DNA of 64,000 nt from Bradyrhizobium manausense (lineage in GTDB: Bacteria; Pseudomonadota; Alphaproteobacteria; Rhizobiales; Xanthobacteraceae), in NCBI RefSeq assembly GCF_018130615.1, contig NZ_JAFCKB010000026.1, positions 1 through 64,000 on the forward strand. Direction: 5' to 3'. Positions within the stretch are counted from its first letter, which is position 1. Every line of letters starts with the position of its first letter. Position numbers and translations under genes: made by a program. The notes beneath the pieces were generated by a model that worked only from the letters and a program-made list of their open reading frames with translations, was not told the DNA's origin and made no database searches. Shown here in pieces: positions 16,358-23,670 of the stretch.

Positions 16358-16624
16358 ATGAGCCAGCCGATTTCCTACGCCCCCGCCCGCGCGCCGCTGC
16401 CCGACCACGAGCAGAAACAGGCCGCCTTGAGCTATCTGAACGAGGCCTGGGCCGAAGCGCGCCATGACGGTGTCGACGGCGACTGCCTCGCACAGGCGAG
16501 CCTGTTCGCGGCACTCGCCGAGCTCGTCGGCACCTATGGCGAGGACGCGGTGGCGAAGTTCGTCGAGGGGTTTCCCGCCCGCATCCGCAACGGCGAATTC
16601 TCGGTCTGCCTCGCGAGGCAGTAA
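16358..16624 (+). CDS. Conserved hypothetical protein
   Basis: 88-residue soluble, helical, acidic protein (LPDHEQKQAALSYLNEAWAEARHDGVDGDCLAQASLFAALAELVGTYGEDAVAKFVEGFPARI). I do not recognise a family. The start codon is weakly preceded by GAG. It converges on the cupredoxin gene, ending 41 bases from it. Confidence 0.6.
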   Translation: MSQPISYAPARAPLPDHEQKQAALSYLNEAWAEARHDGVDGDCLAQASLFAALAELVGTYGEDAVAKFVEGFPARIRNGEFSVCLARQ

Positions 16625-16665
16625 GGACCGCCGGGAACGCCCCGCCCCGCGAGCGCAGCCATTCG

Positions 16666-16989
16666 TCAAGGCTCGATCTTGAGCGTCGCCTTCATGTTGG
16701 GATGATAGCGGCAGTAATACTCGACCGTCCCCGCCTTCTTCAGCACTGAAGTCGCCGATTTCTTCGGTGGCAATGTCACGTCGAAATCGCCGTTCTTCGC
16801 GGTGGCGGTGTGGGCGAAGACGTCCTTGTTGATCCATTCGATGGTGTCGCCGACCTTCGCCGACACCTCCGCCGGCGAGATCACGAGATTCTCCATCGTG
16901 ATCTCGATGGTCGCGGCATGCGCCGGGACGGCCAGCGACAGGAAGGCAATCGCAAGCCCGATTGATCCGAGGCGTCCCGGGTTCATCAC
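16666..16989 (-). CDS. Periplasmic amicyanin/plastocyanin-like cupredoxin
   Basis: 107-residue small blue copper protein. A signal peptide (to about A26, AHA-ATIEIT) directs it to the periplasm. The copper ligands are visible: H60 in FAHTATA and C93, H96, M99 in YYCRYHPNM, the type 1 Cys-His-Met set. It would shuttle electrons or buffer copper. It starts only seven bases after the DUF4142 gene, so both are surely one transcript, driven by the ECF-type promoter at 17584-17613. The redox partner is not evident. Confidence 0.9.
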   Translation of the reverse strand: MMNPGRLGSIGLAIAFLSLAVPAHAATIEITMENLVISPAEVSAKVGDTIEWINKDVFAHTATAKNGDFDVTLPPKKSATSVLKKAGTVEYYCRYHPNMKATLKIEP

Positions 16990-16996
16990 ACGCCTC

Positions 16997-17530
16997 CTAT
17001 TTCAGCTCAGCCGCGACATGCTCAGCATGCTGCTGATGACCCTGAAAAATCTTCAGGCCGGTCTGCAACAGGCTCTTCAGCTCCGCATTGCCGGCAGACG
17101 GAATGAGCTGGGTCTCCAGCGCGCCGTTGACCGCCTTGTGATAGGCGACCTCGTTGGCGACATAGGCCTTGTCGAACGCCGCGCCGTCCAGCTTGTCGAA
17201 CTCGGCCAGCTTGTCGCTCGCCTGCTTCGACAGCGTCTTGCTGGTGTCGTTGTCTTCAGGCGTGACGTTGAGCTTCTTGACCAGCGCCAGCGCCTGCTTG
17301 TTGACCGCTTCGTGGTCGCGCAGCATGTCCTCGGCAAACGCCTTGACGTCCTTGTTCTTGGCCTTTTTCTGCGCCTGCTTGGCCGCGTTGATGTCGATCA
17401 CGCCGGCGGTGTAGGCGATGTGGGCGATCTGCGGATCGGTGAGCTTGTCGGCCGCACGTGCGCCTTGCAGCAGCATGGGGCTGGACAGCAGAATGGCTGC
17501 GGCGATCGCCGCGCTCCAACGAACGAACAT
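16997..17530 (-). CDS. DUF4142 periplasmic protein
   Basis: 177-residue exported protein with signal peptide (MFVRWSAAIAAAILLSSPMLLQGARA-AD). The DUF4142 body is all helical, ferritin-like in spacing: IAHIAYTAGVIDINAAKQAQKKAKNKDVKAFAEDMLRDHEAVNKQALAL ... HQQHAEHVAAELK. The regular His/Asp/Glu pattern suggests a four-helix bundle, but metal binding is not established. Encoded between an ECF sigma gene and a cupredoxin gene and preceded by its own ECF-like promoter; a role in envelope or oxidative stress is inferred from that context. Confidence 0.87.
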   Translation of the reverse strand: MFVRWSAAIAAAILLSSPMLLQGARAADKLTDPQIAHIAYTAGVIDINAAKQAQKKAKNKDVKAFAEDMLRDHEAVNKQALALVKKLNVTPEDNDTSKTLSKQASDKLAEFDKLDGAAFDKAYVANEVAYHKAVNGALETQLIPSAGNAELKSLLQTGLKIFQGHQQHAEHVAAELK

Positions 17531-17583
17531 GGTTTGACACTCCTGTGCTGCCGGATGTTTTGCCGGCGCGTTGCTTCACAGGA

Positions 17584-17613
17584 ATTGGATGGGAGTTTCG
17601 CGCGAACGTTCCC
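17584..17613 (-). promoter_or_regulatory. ECF-type promoter of DUF4142-cupredoxin, copy 2
   Basis: On the minus strand: GGGAAC, 17 bases, ATCCAAT. The same two blocks with exactly the same spacing occur before the sigma gene (18342-18371), while the 17-base spacers share no obvious similarity. A GGAAC-type -35 box is typical for ECF sigma factors. It lies between the sigma stop and the DUF4142 start, 54 bases from the latter. Confidence 0.75.
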
Positions 17614-17621
17614 GAGAAAAT

Positions 17622-18311
17622 TCAGCCACCGATCCCGAGCCGCTTCAGCACCGCCTCGGTCAGACGTTCGCAGCGCCAGCCGGCAAACGGGAACGCGTCC
17701 ATCATCACCGGGCCGATCTCCTTCTCGACATTCTCGCGCAGCATGGTGCGGGCGCGATGCAGTCGCGTCTTCACGGTTTCGGGCTTGACGGCGAGCAGAT
17801 CGGCGGTTTCCTCGATGGACATCCCCTCCATGACGCGTGCGACGAAAACCATGCGGAATACATCCGGCAACTCGTCGATGGCGCGCTCGACGACGCGCTG
17901 GATTTCACGTTGGGCCATGGTCCTTTCCGGATCGCCTGGAGGAGAGACGGGAAATTTGATGATCTGCGCCTCGAGCGCCTCTTCCGGCACTGCGCCGAGC
18001 TCGACATGCGGCTTGCGACTCCTGGCGCGGCCAAGCGCCTCGTTGATCGCGATGCGCGACAGCCAGGTCGACAACCCGGAATCACCCCTGAAGCCATCGA
18101 GATGGGTAAAGGCGCGGACATAAGTCTCCTGCACCACGTCCTCGGCTTCGCTGTCGTTGCGCAGGATGCCGCGCGCGAGTCGGTAAAGCCTGCGGTTGTT
18201 GGCCTGCATGATCTCGCGGAGCGCCGCCTCGTCCCGGTCGCGCGCGCGGCCGATCAGCTCGGCTTCCGTTGTTCTGGCGCCGGCGGGCAGGCCGGCTGCG
18301 GTCCGTTGCAT
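17622..18311 (-). CDS. ECF family RNA polymerase sigma factor
   Basis: 229-residue ECF sigma factor. Region 2 (about 30-95) includes LYRLARGILRNDSEAEDVVQETYVRAFTHLDGFRG and LSTWLSRIAINEALGRAR; region 4 (about 140-195) includes IDELPDVFRMVFVARVMEGMSIEETADLLAVKPETVKTRLHRAR. A C-terminal tail of about 25 residues (DAFPFAGWRCERLTEAVLKRLG) with one Cys extends beyond region 4, as in some oxidative-stress ECF groups. No anti-sigma gene is adjacent. The start at 18311 (MQRT) is chosen because the promoter-like element lies just upstream. Probably autoregulated and driving the DUF4142-cupredoxin genes. B. diazoefficiens has ROS-inducible ECF factors (EcfQ, EcfF); whether this is an orthologue cannot be decided here. 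Confidence 0.9.
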   Translation of the reverse strand: MQRTAAGLPAGARTTEAELIGRARDRDEAALREIMQANNRRLYRLARGILRNDSEAEDVVQETYVRAFTHLDGFRGDSGLSTWLSRIAINEALGRARSRKPHVELGAVPEEALEAQIIKFPVSPPGDPERTMAQREIQRVVERAIDELPDVFRMVFVARVMEGMSIEETADLLAVKPETVKTRLHRARTMLRENVEKEIGPVMMDAFPFAGWRCERLTEAVLKRLGIGG

Positions 18312-18341
18312 GGCGGTCACCTGTCTCCGTTGGTTCCGGAC

Positions 18342-18371
18342 ATTGGATGCAGGCTGGCAGAAAAGGTTCCC
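18342..18371 (-). promoter_or_regulatory. ECF-type promoter of the sigma factor gene, copy 1
   Basis: Minus strand reads GGGAAC, 17 bases, ATCCAAT; the start codon follows 31 bases later. Block sequence and spacing are identical to the element at 17584-17613, implying recognition by one sigma factor, most simply the product of the gene it precedes. Confidence 0.75.
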
Positions 18372-18408
18372 AACTTTCTTACCCTCCGCGAGAACGTAAG
18401 ATTTCCCC

Positions 18409-19272
18409 CTAATCCGTCTCGATCGGCAGCGACGGGTCCCTCGCCCATTCGCCCATGGAGGCATCGTAGAGCGTCAGCTTGTCGTATCCGAGCCGCGTCA
18501 GCATCAGCAAATCGATCGTCGCCGAGATGCCGCCACCGCAATACAGGATCACGTTCTTGTCGCGCGTGACGCCCGCCGCCGCGAATTTCGCTTCGGCGTC
18601 CGCAAGCGAGGTCAGCGTCTTGTCGGCATTCACAAGCGTCGCAGCCGATACGTTGACGCTGCCGGGCACGCGGCCCGGCCGGCCATAGCGGCTCGGCTCG
18701 AGGCCTTTGTGAAATTGCGGTCCGAGCGCGTTGACGGTGACGGTCGAGGGGTCGCCGATCCGCGCCTTCACGAAGCTCTTGTCGACGAAGAAGCCCGCGC
18801 GCGGTGTCGCCTTGAAGGTCGTCGCCGGATAGCCCTTCGGGGCGCCGGTCTCGACAGGTCGTCCCTCGTCTTTCCATTTGTCGAAGCCGCCATCGAGCAC
18901 CTGCGCGTCGAGGCCGAGCGAACGCAGCATCCACCAGAACCGGGTCGCCCACATCATGGTGCCGATGCTGTAGAGCACGATGGTCTTGTTGGCATCGAGG
19001 CCGTGGCGGCCGAAGGCGGCCTCGAGCTGGGCCACGGCCGGCATCATGAAGAACTGTTGCGCAGAGGTGTCGGAGAACTCGCCCTGCAGGTCGAGGAAAT
19101 CGGCGCCCGGGATGTGGCCAGCCGCGAAGGTCTTGTCGCCGGGGACGGCGCGATACGGCACGTCGCTGCCTGGCGGCACGGGCTCGTTGTAGGTCGTGCA
19201 ATCGTAGATGCGGAGATTGGGGTCACCGAGGATGGCGGCGAGTTGCCCGGCGGTGATGAGGGGTTGGGTCAT
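18409..19272 (-). CDS. Sulfurtransferase with tandem rhodanese domains (SseA-like)
   Basis: 287-residue thiosulfate or 3-mercaptopyruvate sulfurtransferase. The N-terminal rhodanese domain (1-135) is inactive (YSIGTMMWATRFWW in place of the Cys loop); the C-terminal domain (160-287) carries the catalytic C245 in LYCGGGISA. The loop CGGGIS differs from both the classical CRKGVT rhodanese and CGSGVT mercaptopyruvate loops but is closer to the latter. The domain-1 motif GHIPGADFLDLQGEFSD is typical. The start at 19272 (MTQPL) follows the repeat; upstream codons are repeat sequence. The 97 bases between this gene and the sigma gene hold the copy-1 ECF promoter. Confidence 0.88.
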   Translation of the reverse strand: MTQPLITAGQLAAILGDPNLRIYDCTTYNEPVPPGSDVPYRAVPGDKTFAAGHIPGADFLDLQGEFSDTSAQQFFMMPAVAQLEAAFGRHGLDANKTIVLYSIGTMMWATRFWWMLRSLGLDAQVLDGGFDKWKDEGRPVETGAPKGYPATTFKATPRAGFFVDKSFVKARIGDPSTVTVNALGPQFHKGLEPSRYGRPGRVPGSVNVSAATLVNADKTLTSLADAEAKFAAAGVTRDKNVILYCGGGISATIDLLMLTRLGYDKLTLYDASMGEWARDPSLPIETD

Positions 19273-19295
19273 TGACTGCACTCCCCCTCCCCGAT

Positions 19296-19433
19296 GTCGT
19301 CCCGGCGAAGGCCGGGACCCATAACCACAGGGAGACGTTTGACGAAGATTAGCAGCTAATCCCTTCGCCGGGACTGCGACCGTCAATCACCGCGAGATTC
19401 CGCGGTATGGGTCCTGGCTTTCGCCAGGACGAC
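19296..19433. repeat. Bipartite 'GTCGTCCCGGCGAAGG' inverted repeat, copy 2
   Basis: Opens gtcgtcccggcgaaggccgg and closes cctggctttcgccaggacgac, with 'cccataaccaca' and 'tatgggtcctgg' as the inner mirrored pair. It lies between the sulfurtransferase start and the dihydroorotase stop, both on the minus strand. Confidence 0.85.
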
Positions 19434-19464
19434 ACCAACTGTGCGGCATCGACGCCGCACAGTC

Positions 19465-20799
19465 CTACTGCTTCAGTGTCTCCAGAAACCGCACCGGCTC
19501 ACCCTGCGAGGGCGTCACGAGTTCGCCCTGCCACATCACGCGACGGCCGCGGATGAAGGTGCCGACGGGCCAGCCGGTGACGCGGACGCCGTCATAGGGG
19601 GTCCAGCCGGCCTTGGAGGCCACCCATTTATTGGTGATGGTCTCGCTACGCTTCAAGTCGACGATCGTGAAGTCGGCGTCGTAGCCGGCGGCGATGCGGC
19701 CCTTGCAGGCCATGTTGTAGAGGCGCGCGGGGCCGGCGCTGGTGAGATCGACGAACCTTGCCAGCGACAGGCGGCCGGCATTGACGTGGTCGAGCATCAG
19801 CGGCACCAGCGTCTGCACGCCGGTCATGCCGGAGGGCGAGGCCGGATAGGTCTTCTGCTTCTCTTCAAGCGTATGCGGGGCGTGGTCGGAGCCGAGCACA
19901 TCGATGATGCCCTGCTCGATGCCGCGCCAGATGCCGGCGCGATGATCGGCGCCGCGCACCGGCGGATTCATCTGCGCCAGCGTGCCGAGCCGCTCATAGC
20001 ATTCGGGCGCGACCAGCGTGAGGTGATGCGGCGTCGCCTCGCAGGAGGCGACGTCCTTGTGATCGCGCAGGAATTCGATCTCTTCCTTGGTCGAGATGTG
20101 CAGCACGTGGATGCGTTTTCCCGTCTCATGCGCGAGCTTGACCAGACGCTGCGTCGCCATCAGCGCGGCGGTTTCGTCGCGCCAGACCGGATGCGAGCGC
20201 GGATCGCCCTCGATGCGCAGCGACTTGCGGTCGTTGAGACGGTACTCGTCCTCGGCATGGAAGGCCGCGCGGCGGCGGATCACCTGGAAGATGCGGCGCA
20301 GGCTTTCGTCGTCCTCCACCAGCAGCGCGCCGGTCGACGAGCCGATGAACACCTTGACGCCGGCGCAGCCCGGCGCGCGCTCCAGCAGCGGAAGATCCTG
20401 CACGTTTTCGCGGGTGCCGCCGATGAAGAAGGCGAAATCGCAATGCATTCGGTGATGGGCGCGCTTCACCTTGTCGGTGAAGGTGGCCTCCGTCACCGTG
20501 AGCGGAGACGTATTCGGCATCTCGAACACGGCGGTGACACCGCCCATCACGGCGCTGCGCGAGCCGGTCTCGAGGTCTTCCTTCTGCTCCAGTCCGGGTT
20601 CACGGAAATGCACCTGCGTGTCCATCACGCCGGGCAGGATGTGGAGACCCTTGCAGTCGATCACCTCGGCTGCGGACGCCTGCGAGAGCGGACCCAGCTC
20701 GGCGATGCGACCATTGGTGATGCCGATATCGCGAACACTCTCGCCATCCTGGTTGACGACGGTGCCGCCTTTGAGGATCACATCGAAACGCTGCGTCAT
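19465..20799 (-). CDS. pyrC: Dihydroorotase (amidohydrolase superfamily)
   Basis: 444-residue class I-type dihydroorotase, third step of de novo pyrimidine synthesis (carbamoyl aspartate to dihydroorotate). Metal-binding motif MDTQVHFREPGLEQKEDLETGS near residue 58, bridging lysine in GVKVFIGSS, HVLHIST, and the catalytic GSDHAPHTLEEK with Asp. It ends LYNMACKGRIAAGYDADFTIVDL. The allantoinase/hydantoinase relatives share this fold, but HFREPG and SDHAPHT favour dihydroorotase. A second isozyme elsewhere is common in this group, so the pathway role is probable rather than proven. Divergent from the ygfZ gene. Confidence 0.85.
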   Translation of the reverse strand: MTQRFDVILKGGTVVNQDGESVRDIGITNGRIAELGPLSQASAAEVIDCKGLHILPGVMDTQVHFREPGLEQKEDLETGSRSAVMGGVTAVFEMPNTSPLTVTEATFTDKVKRAHHRMHCDFAFFIGGTRENVQDLPLLERAPGCAGVKVFIGSSTGALLVEDDESLRRIFQVIRRRAAFHAEDEYRLNDRKSLRIEGDPRSHPVWRDETAALMATQRLVKLAHETGKRIHVLHISTKEEIEFLRDHKDVASCEATPHHLTLVAPECYERLGTLAQMNPPVRGADHRAGIWRGIEQGIIDVLGSDHAPHTLEEKQKTYPASPSGMTGVQTLVPLMLDHVNAGRLSLARFVDLTSAGPARLYNMACKGRIAAGYDADFTIVDLKRSETITNKWVASKAGWTPYDGVRVTGWPVGTFIRGRRVMWQGELVTPSQGEPVRFLETLKQ

Positions 20800-20900
20800 G
20801 GCTGGAGGCCTCTCTCATCCCCAAGCGCAGGGCTCGAGGTCTTGTCGTTTATGCCTTGCGGGCTTACGTTCCGGAGCACCATGTCGCAAGAGATTTTCGC

Positions 20901-21782
20901 ATGAAATCAGCGTTTCTTCCCGACCGGGGCGTGATCAAGGTCGCGGGCGAGGATGGGCGCAACTTCCTCAACGGCCTCATCACGACCGATGTCGACAGGC
21001 TCAAGCCGGGCCTGGGGCGATTCGGCGCGCTGCTGACGCCGCAGGGCAAGATCATCGTGGATTTCCTGATCACGGAAGCACCCGCCGGCCATGGCGGCGG
21101 GTTCCTGATCGACTGCCCGAAACCGCTGGCCGAAGGCTTCGCCACCAAGCTGAAATTCTACAAGCTGCGCGCCAAGGTCACCGTGGATAACCTCTCCGAC
21201 GATCTCGGCGTGCTCGCGGCCTGGGACGGCCAGCCCACAGCGCAGCCGGACCTCGCCTTCGCCGATCCGCGCCATGCCGAGCTCGGCACTCGCATCTTGA
21301 TCCCCGAGGATCTCAAGCAGAAATTGTCCGATCTGATCGGTGCCGAGCTGGTCGATGCGACCGACTATGAGGCGCACCGCATCGCACTCGGCGTGCCGCG
21401 CGGCGGACTCGATTTCATGTACAGCGATGCGTTCCCGCACGAGACCAACATGGACCGCCTCGCCGGCGTCGATTTCGACAAGGGCTGCTATGTCGGCCAG
21501 GAGGTCGTCTCGCGCATGCAGCATCGCGGCACTGCGCGCACCCGCAGCGTCAAGGTGCTGCTCGATGATCTCTCGCCGGAGACCGGCGTCAGTGTCATGG
21601 CCGGCGACAAGCAGGTCGGCACGATGGGCTCATCGGCGAAAGGAAAGGGCATCGCTCTGGTGCGCATCGACCGCGTTGCGGACGCGCTGGATGCCGGCCA
21701 GCCGCTCACCGCCGGCGGCCTCGCCGTGAGGTTGGCAGACCCCGATGTCGTTCGCATTCCCGCAAAGCAGCCCATCGCATGA
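20901..21782 (+). CDS. ygfZ: Folate-binding YgfZ / GcvT-like protein
   Basis: 293-residue tetrahydrofolate-dependent protein that supports assembly or repair of certain iron-sulfur enzymes. The signature KGCYVGQEVVSRMQHRG (about 195-211) includes the essential Cys in KGCYxGQE. The N terminus has GRNFLNGLITTDVDRLKPG, and the GcvT-like fold continues in DYEAHRIALGVPRGGLDF. The ATG at 20901 is preferred; the frame is open to 20856 but the extra 15 residues are not family-like. Overlaps the next gene by four bases. Confidence 0.9.
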   Translation: MKSAFLPDRGVIKVAGEDGRNFLNGLITTDVDRLKPGLGRFGALLTPQGKIIVDFLITEAPAGHGGGFLIDCPKPLAEGFATKLKFYKLRAKVTVDNLSDDLGVLAAWDGQPTAQPDLAFADPRHAELGTRILIPEDLKQKLSDLIGAELVDATDYEAHRIALGVPRGGLDFMYSDAFPHETNMDRLAGVDFDKGCYVGQEVVSRMQHRGTARTRSVKVLLDDLSPETGVSVMAGDKQVGTMGSSAKGKGIALVRIDRVADALDAGQPLTAGGLAVRLADPDVVRIPAKQPIA

Positions 21783-22405
21783 GCCGTGCTCCCCGCCTGC
21801 ATCCCGACGGAAAGACACGCTGCCCCTGGCCCGGCGAAGATCCGCTCTACGTCGCCTATCACGACACCGAATGGGGCGTGCCTGAATATGATGACCGCGC
21901 GCTCTATGAAAAGCTGATCCTCGACGGTTTTCAGGCCGGCCTGTCCTGGATCACGATCCTGCGCAAACGCGACAATTTCCGCAAAGCATTCGACGATTTC
22001 CAGCCGGAGAAGATCGCGCGCTACAACGACAGGAAGGTCCACGCGCTGATGAACGACGCCGGCATCGTGCGCAACCGCGCCAAGATCGACGGCGCGATCC
22101 TGAGCGCGAAGTCCTATCTCGACATCATGGAGAAAGGCCCCGGCTTCTCAAAGCTGCTGTGGGACTTCATGGACGGCAGGCCCAAGGTCAACAATTTCAA
22201 GACCACGGCAAGCGTGCCGGCATCGACGCCGCTTTCGGTGCAGATCTCCAAGGAGCTGTCCTCGCGCGGCTTCAAATTCGTCGGCCCGACCATCGTCTAT
22301 GCCTTCATGCAAGCGACCGGCATGGTCAACGACCATCTCGTCGACTGCCACTGCCACGCGACCTGCAGCAAGCTGCAGCGCAAGCCGCGCCTCAAGGCCA
22401 AATGA
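21779..22405 (+). CDS. tag: DNA-3-methyladenine glycosylase I
   Basis: 208-residue base-excision enzyme that removes 3-methyladenine from alkylated DNA. Conserved zinc ligands and pocket residues are visible: RCPWPGEDPLYVAYHDTEWGVPEYDDRALYEKLILDGFQAGLSWITILRKRDNFRKAF and, near the end, GFKFVGPTIVYAFMQATGMVNDHLVDCHCH (Zn Cys/His). Starts in an ATGA overlap with ygfZ and ends in another ATGA overlap with the HD gene, so the three are one translationally coupled operon. Confidence 0.95.
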   Translation: MSRAPRLHPDGKTRCPWPGEDPLYVAYHDTEWGVPEYDDRALYEKLILDGFQAGLSWITILRKRDNFRKAFDDFQPEKIARYNDRKVHALMNDAGIVRNRAKIDGAILSAKSYLDIMEKGPGFSKLLWDFMDGRPKVNNFKTTASVPASTPLSVQISKELSSRGFKFVGPTIVYAFMQATGMVNDHLVDCHCHATCSKLQRKPRLKAK

Positions 22406-23016
22406 CGGCCAAGAAGACCGCACGCGCAACGGAGTCCCGCGCTTGGCAGCGCATGCTGTCGGGCCGGCGGCTCGACCTGCTTGATCCGTCTCCGCTCGAT
22501 GTCGAGATCGCCGACATCGCGCATGGGCTGGCGCGCGTGGCGCGCTGGAACGGGCAGACCACCGGCGCGCATATCTTCTCGGTGGCGCAGCACACGCTGC
22601 TGGTGGAAACCGTGCTGCGGCACGAGATGCCGCGCGTCGACCAGCGCATCCGGCTCGCAGCCCTGCTGCACGATGCGCCCGAATACGTGATCGGCGACAT
22701 GATCTCGCCGTTCAAGGCCGTGCTCGACGGTCATTACAAGGCGGTGGAGAAGCGCCTGCTCGGCGCCATCCACATCCGCTTCGGCCTGCCGCCGATGCTG
22801 CCGGAGGAGATCACGCTGGCGATCAAGGCTGCCGATCGCGGCGCGGCCTACCTGGAGGCGACCGAGCTTGCCGGCTTCAGCGAGAGCGAGGCCAAGCGCC
22901 TGTTCGGCAAGGATCCCGGCCTTTCCGACAGCGTCCGGCGCGACTATCTGACGCCCTGGACGGCGGCACGGGCCGAGAAGCAGTTTTTGGAACGATTTGG
23001 CGCAGTGTTTGCGTAA
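22402..23016 (+). CDS. HD domain phosphohydrolase (YfbR-like)
   Basis: 204-residue metal-dependent phosphohydrolase. HD-domain residues: H in HIFSVAQHTLLVE, the HD pair in LAALLHDAPEYVIGDM and a distal D in IKAADRGAAYLEA. The arrangement resembles 5'-deoxynucleotidase YfbR. Starts in an ATGA overlap with tag. Substrate is inferred to be a nucleoside monophosphate, fitting a DNA-repair/nucleotide neighbourhood, but other phosphates are possible. Confidence 0.85.
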   Translation: MTAKKTARATESRAWQRMLSGRRLDLLDPSPLDVEIADIAHGLARVARWNGQTTGAHIFSVAQHTLLVETVLRHEMPRVDQRIRLAALLHDAPEYVIGDMISPFKAVLDGHYKAVEKRLLGAIHIRFGLPPMLPEEITLAIKAADRGAAYLEATELAGFSESEAKRLFGKDPGLSDSVRRDYLTPWTAARAEKQFLERFGAVFA

Positions 23017-23024
23017 GGTCTCGT

Positions 23025-23113
23025 AGGGTAGGCAAAGGCGCGAAGCGCCGCCCACCAACCGTTCGCGTTTGCGACAAAAGTGGTGGGCACGCTTCGCTTT
23101 GCCCACCCTACGG
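23025..23113. repeat. 'GTAGGGTAGGCAAAG' bipartite inverted repeat, copy 1
   Basis: Begins gtagggtaggcaaaggcgcgaagcg and ends cgcttcgctttgcccaccctac; the middle has 'gcccaccaacc' mirrored by 'gtggtgggc'. A divergent copy lies at 57735-57856. It separates the HD gene from the phosphatase gene. Confidence 0.85.
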
Positions 23114-23144
23114 CGGTTGTTATAATCCCCCAAAAAGGTCCGCC

Positions 23145-23651
23145 ATGATCCACGTCTGTTCGCTCGCCGCCCTTCCCGAAACCGTCCGCCGCACCGGGGC
23201 CAGCCATGTGCTGACCGTGATGGCCAATGTCGAGCAGGTGGCGCGGCCGGTGTCGGTTCTCCCTGCCAATCATCTCAAGGTGTCGATGGACGACATCACC
23301 GAGGAGATGGATGGCTTTGTCGCGCCCTCCGAGGCGCATATCGACCAGGTGCTGAATTTCGTGCGCGGCTGGGACCGCGGCGCGCCCCTGGTGGTGCATT
23401 GCTATGCCGGCATCAGCCGCTCCACGGCGAGCGCATTCGCCGCCGTCTGCGCACTCAATCCCAATCGCGACGAGGTCGAGATCGCGAAGAAGATCCGCGC
23501 CGCCTCTCCGATCGCCTCGCCGAACCGGCGCATCGTCGGCCTTGCCGACCGCGCGCTGGGGCGCAACGGCCGCATGCTGCGTGCCCTCGACGAGATGGGC
23601 CCGGGCGAGATGCTGGTCGAAGGCCGCCCCTTCGTGATCGAGCTCGAATGA
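23145..23651 (+). CDS. Tyrosine phosphatase-like protein
   Basis: 168-residue protein with a Cys-based phosphatase loop HCYAGISRS at 85-93, giving catalytic C86 and phosphate-binding R92 (HCxxGxSRS variant of CX5R). A preceding Asp (D49/D50 in SMDDITEEM) could be the general acid. The fold resembles atypical dual-specificity phosphatases. It starts 32 bases after the repeat and ends 19 bases before the NadQ-like gene, so the two may share a transcript. Substrate unknown. Confidence 0.8.
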   Translation: MIHVCSLAALPETVRRTGASHVLTVMANVEQVARPVSVLPANHLKVSMDDITEEMDGFVAPSEAHIDQVLNFVRGWDRGAPLVVHCYAGISRSTASAFAAVCALNPNRDEVEIAKKIRAASPIASPNRRIVGLADRALGRNGRMLRALDEMGPGEMLVEGRPFVIELE

Positions 23652-23670
23652 CATCAGCGATCGTCACCGG

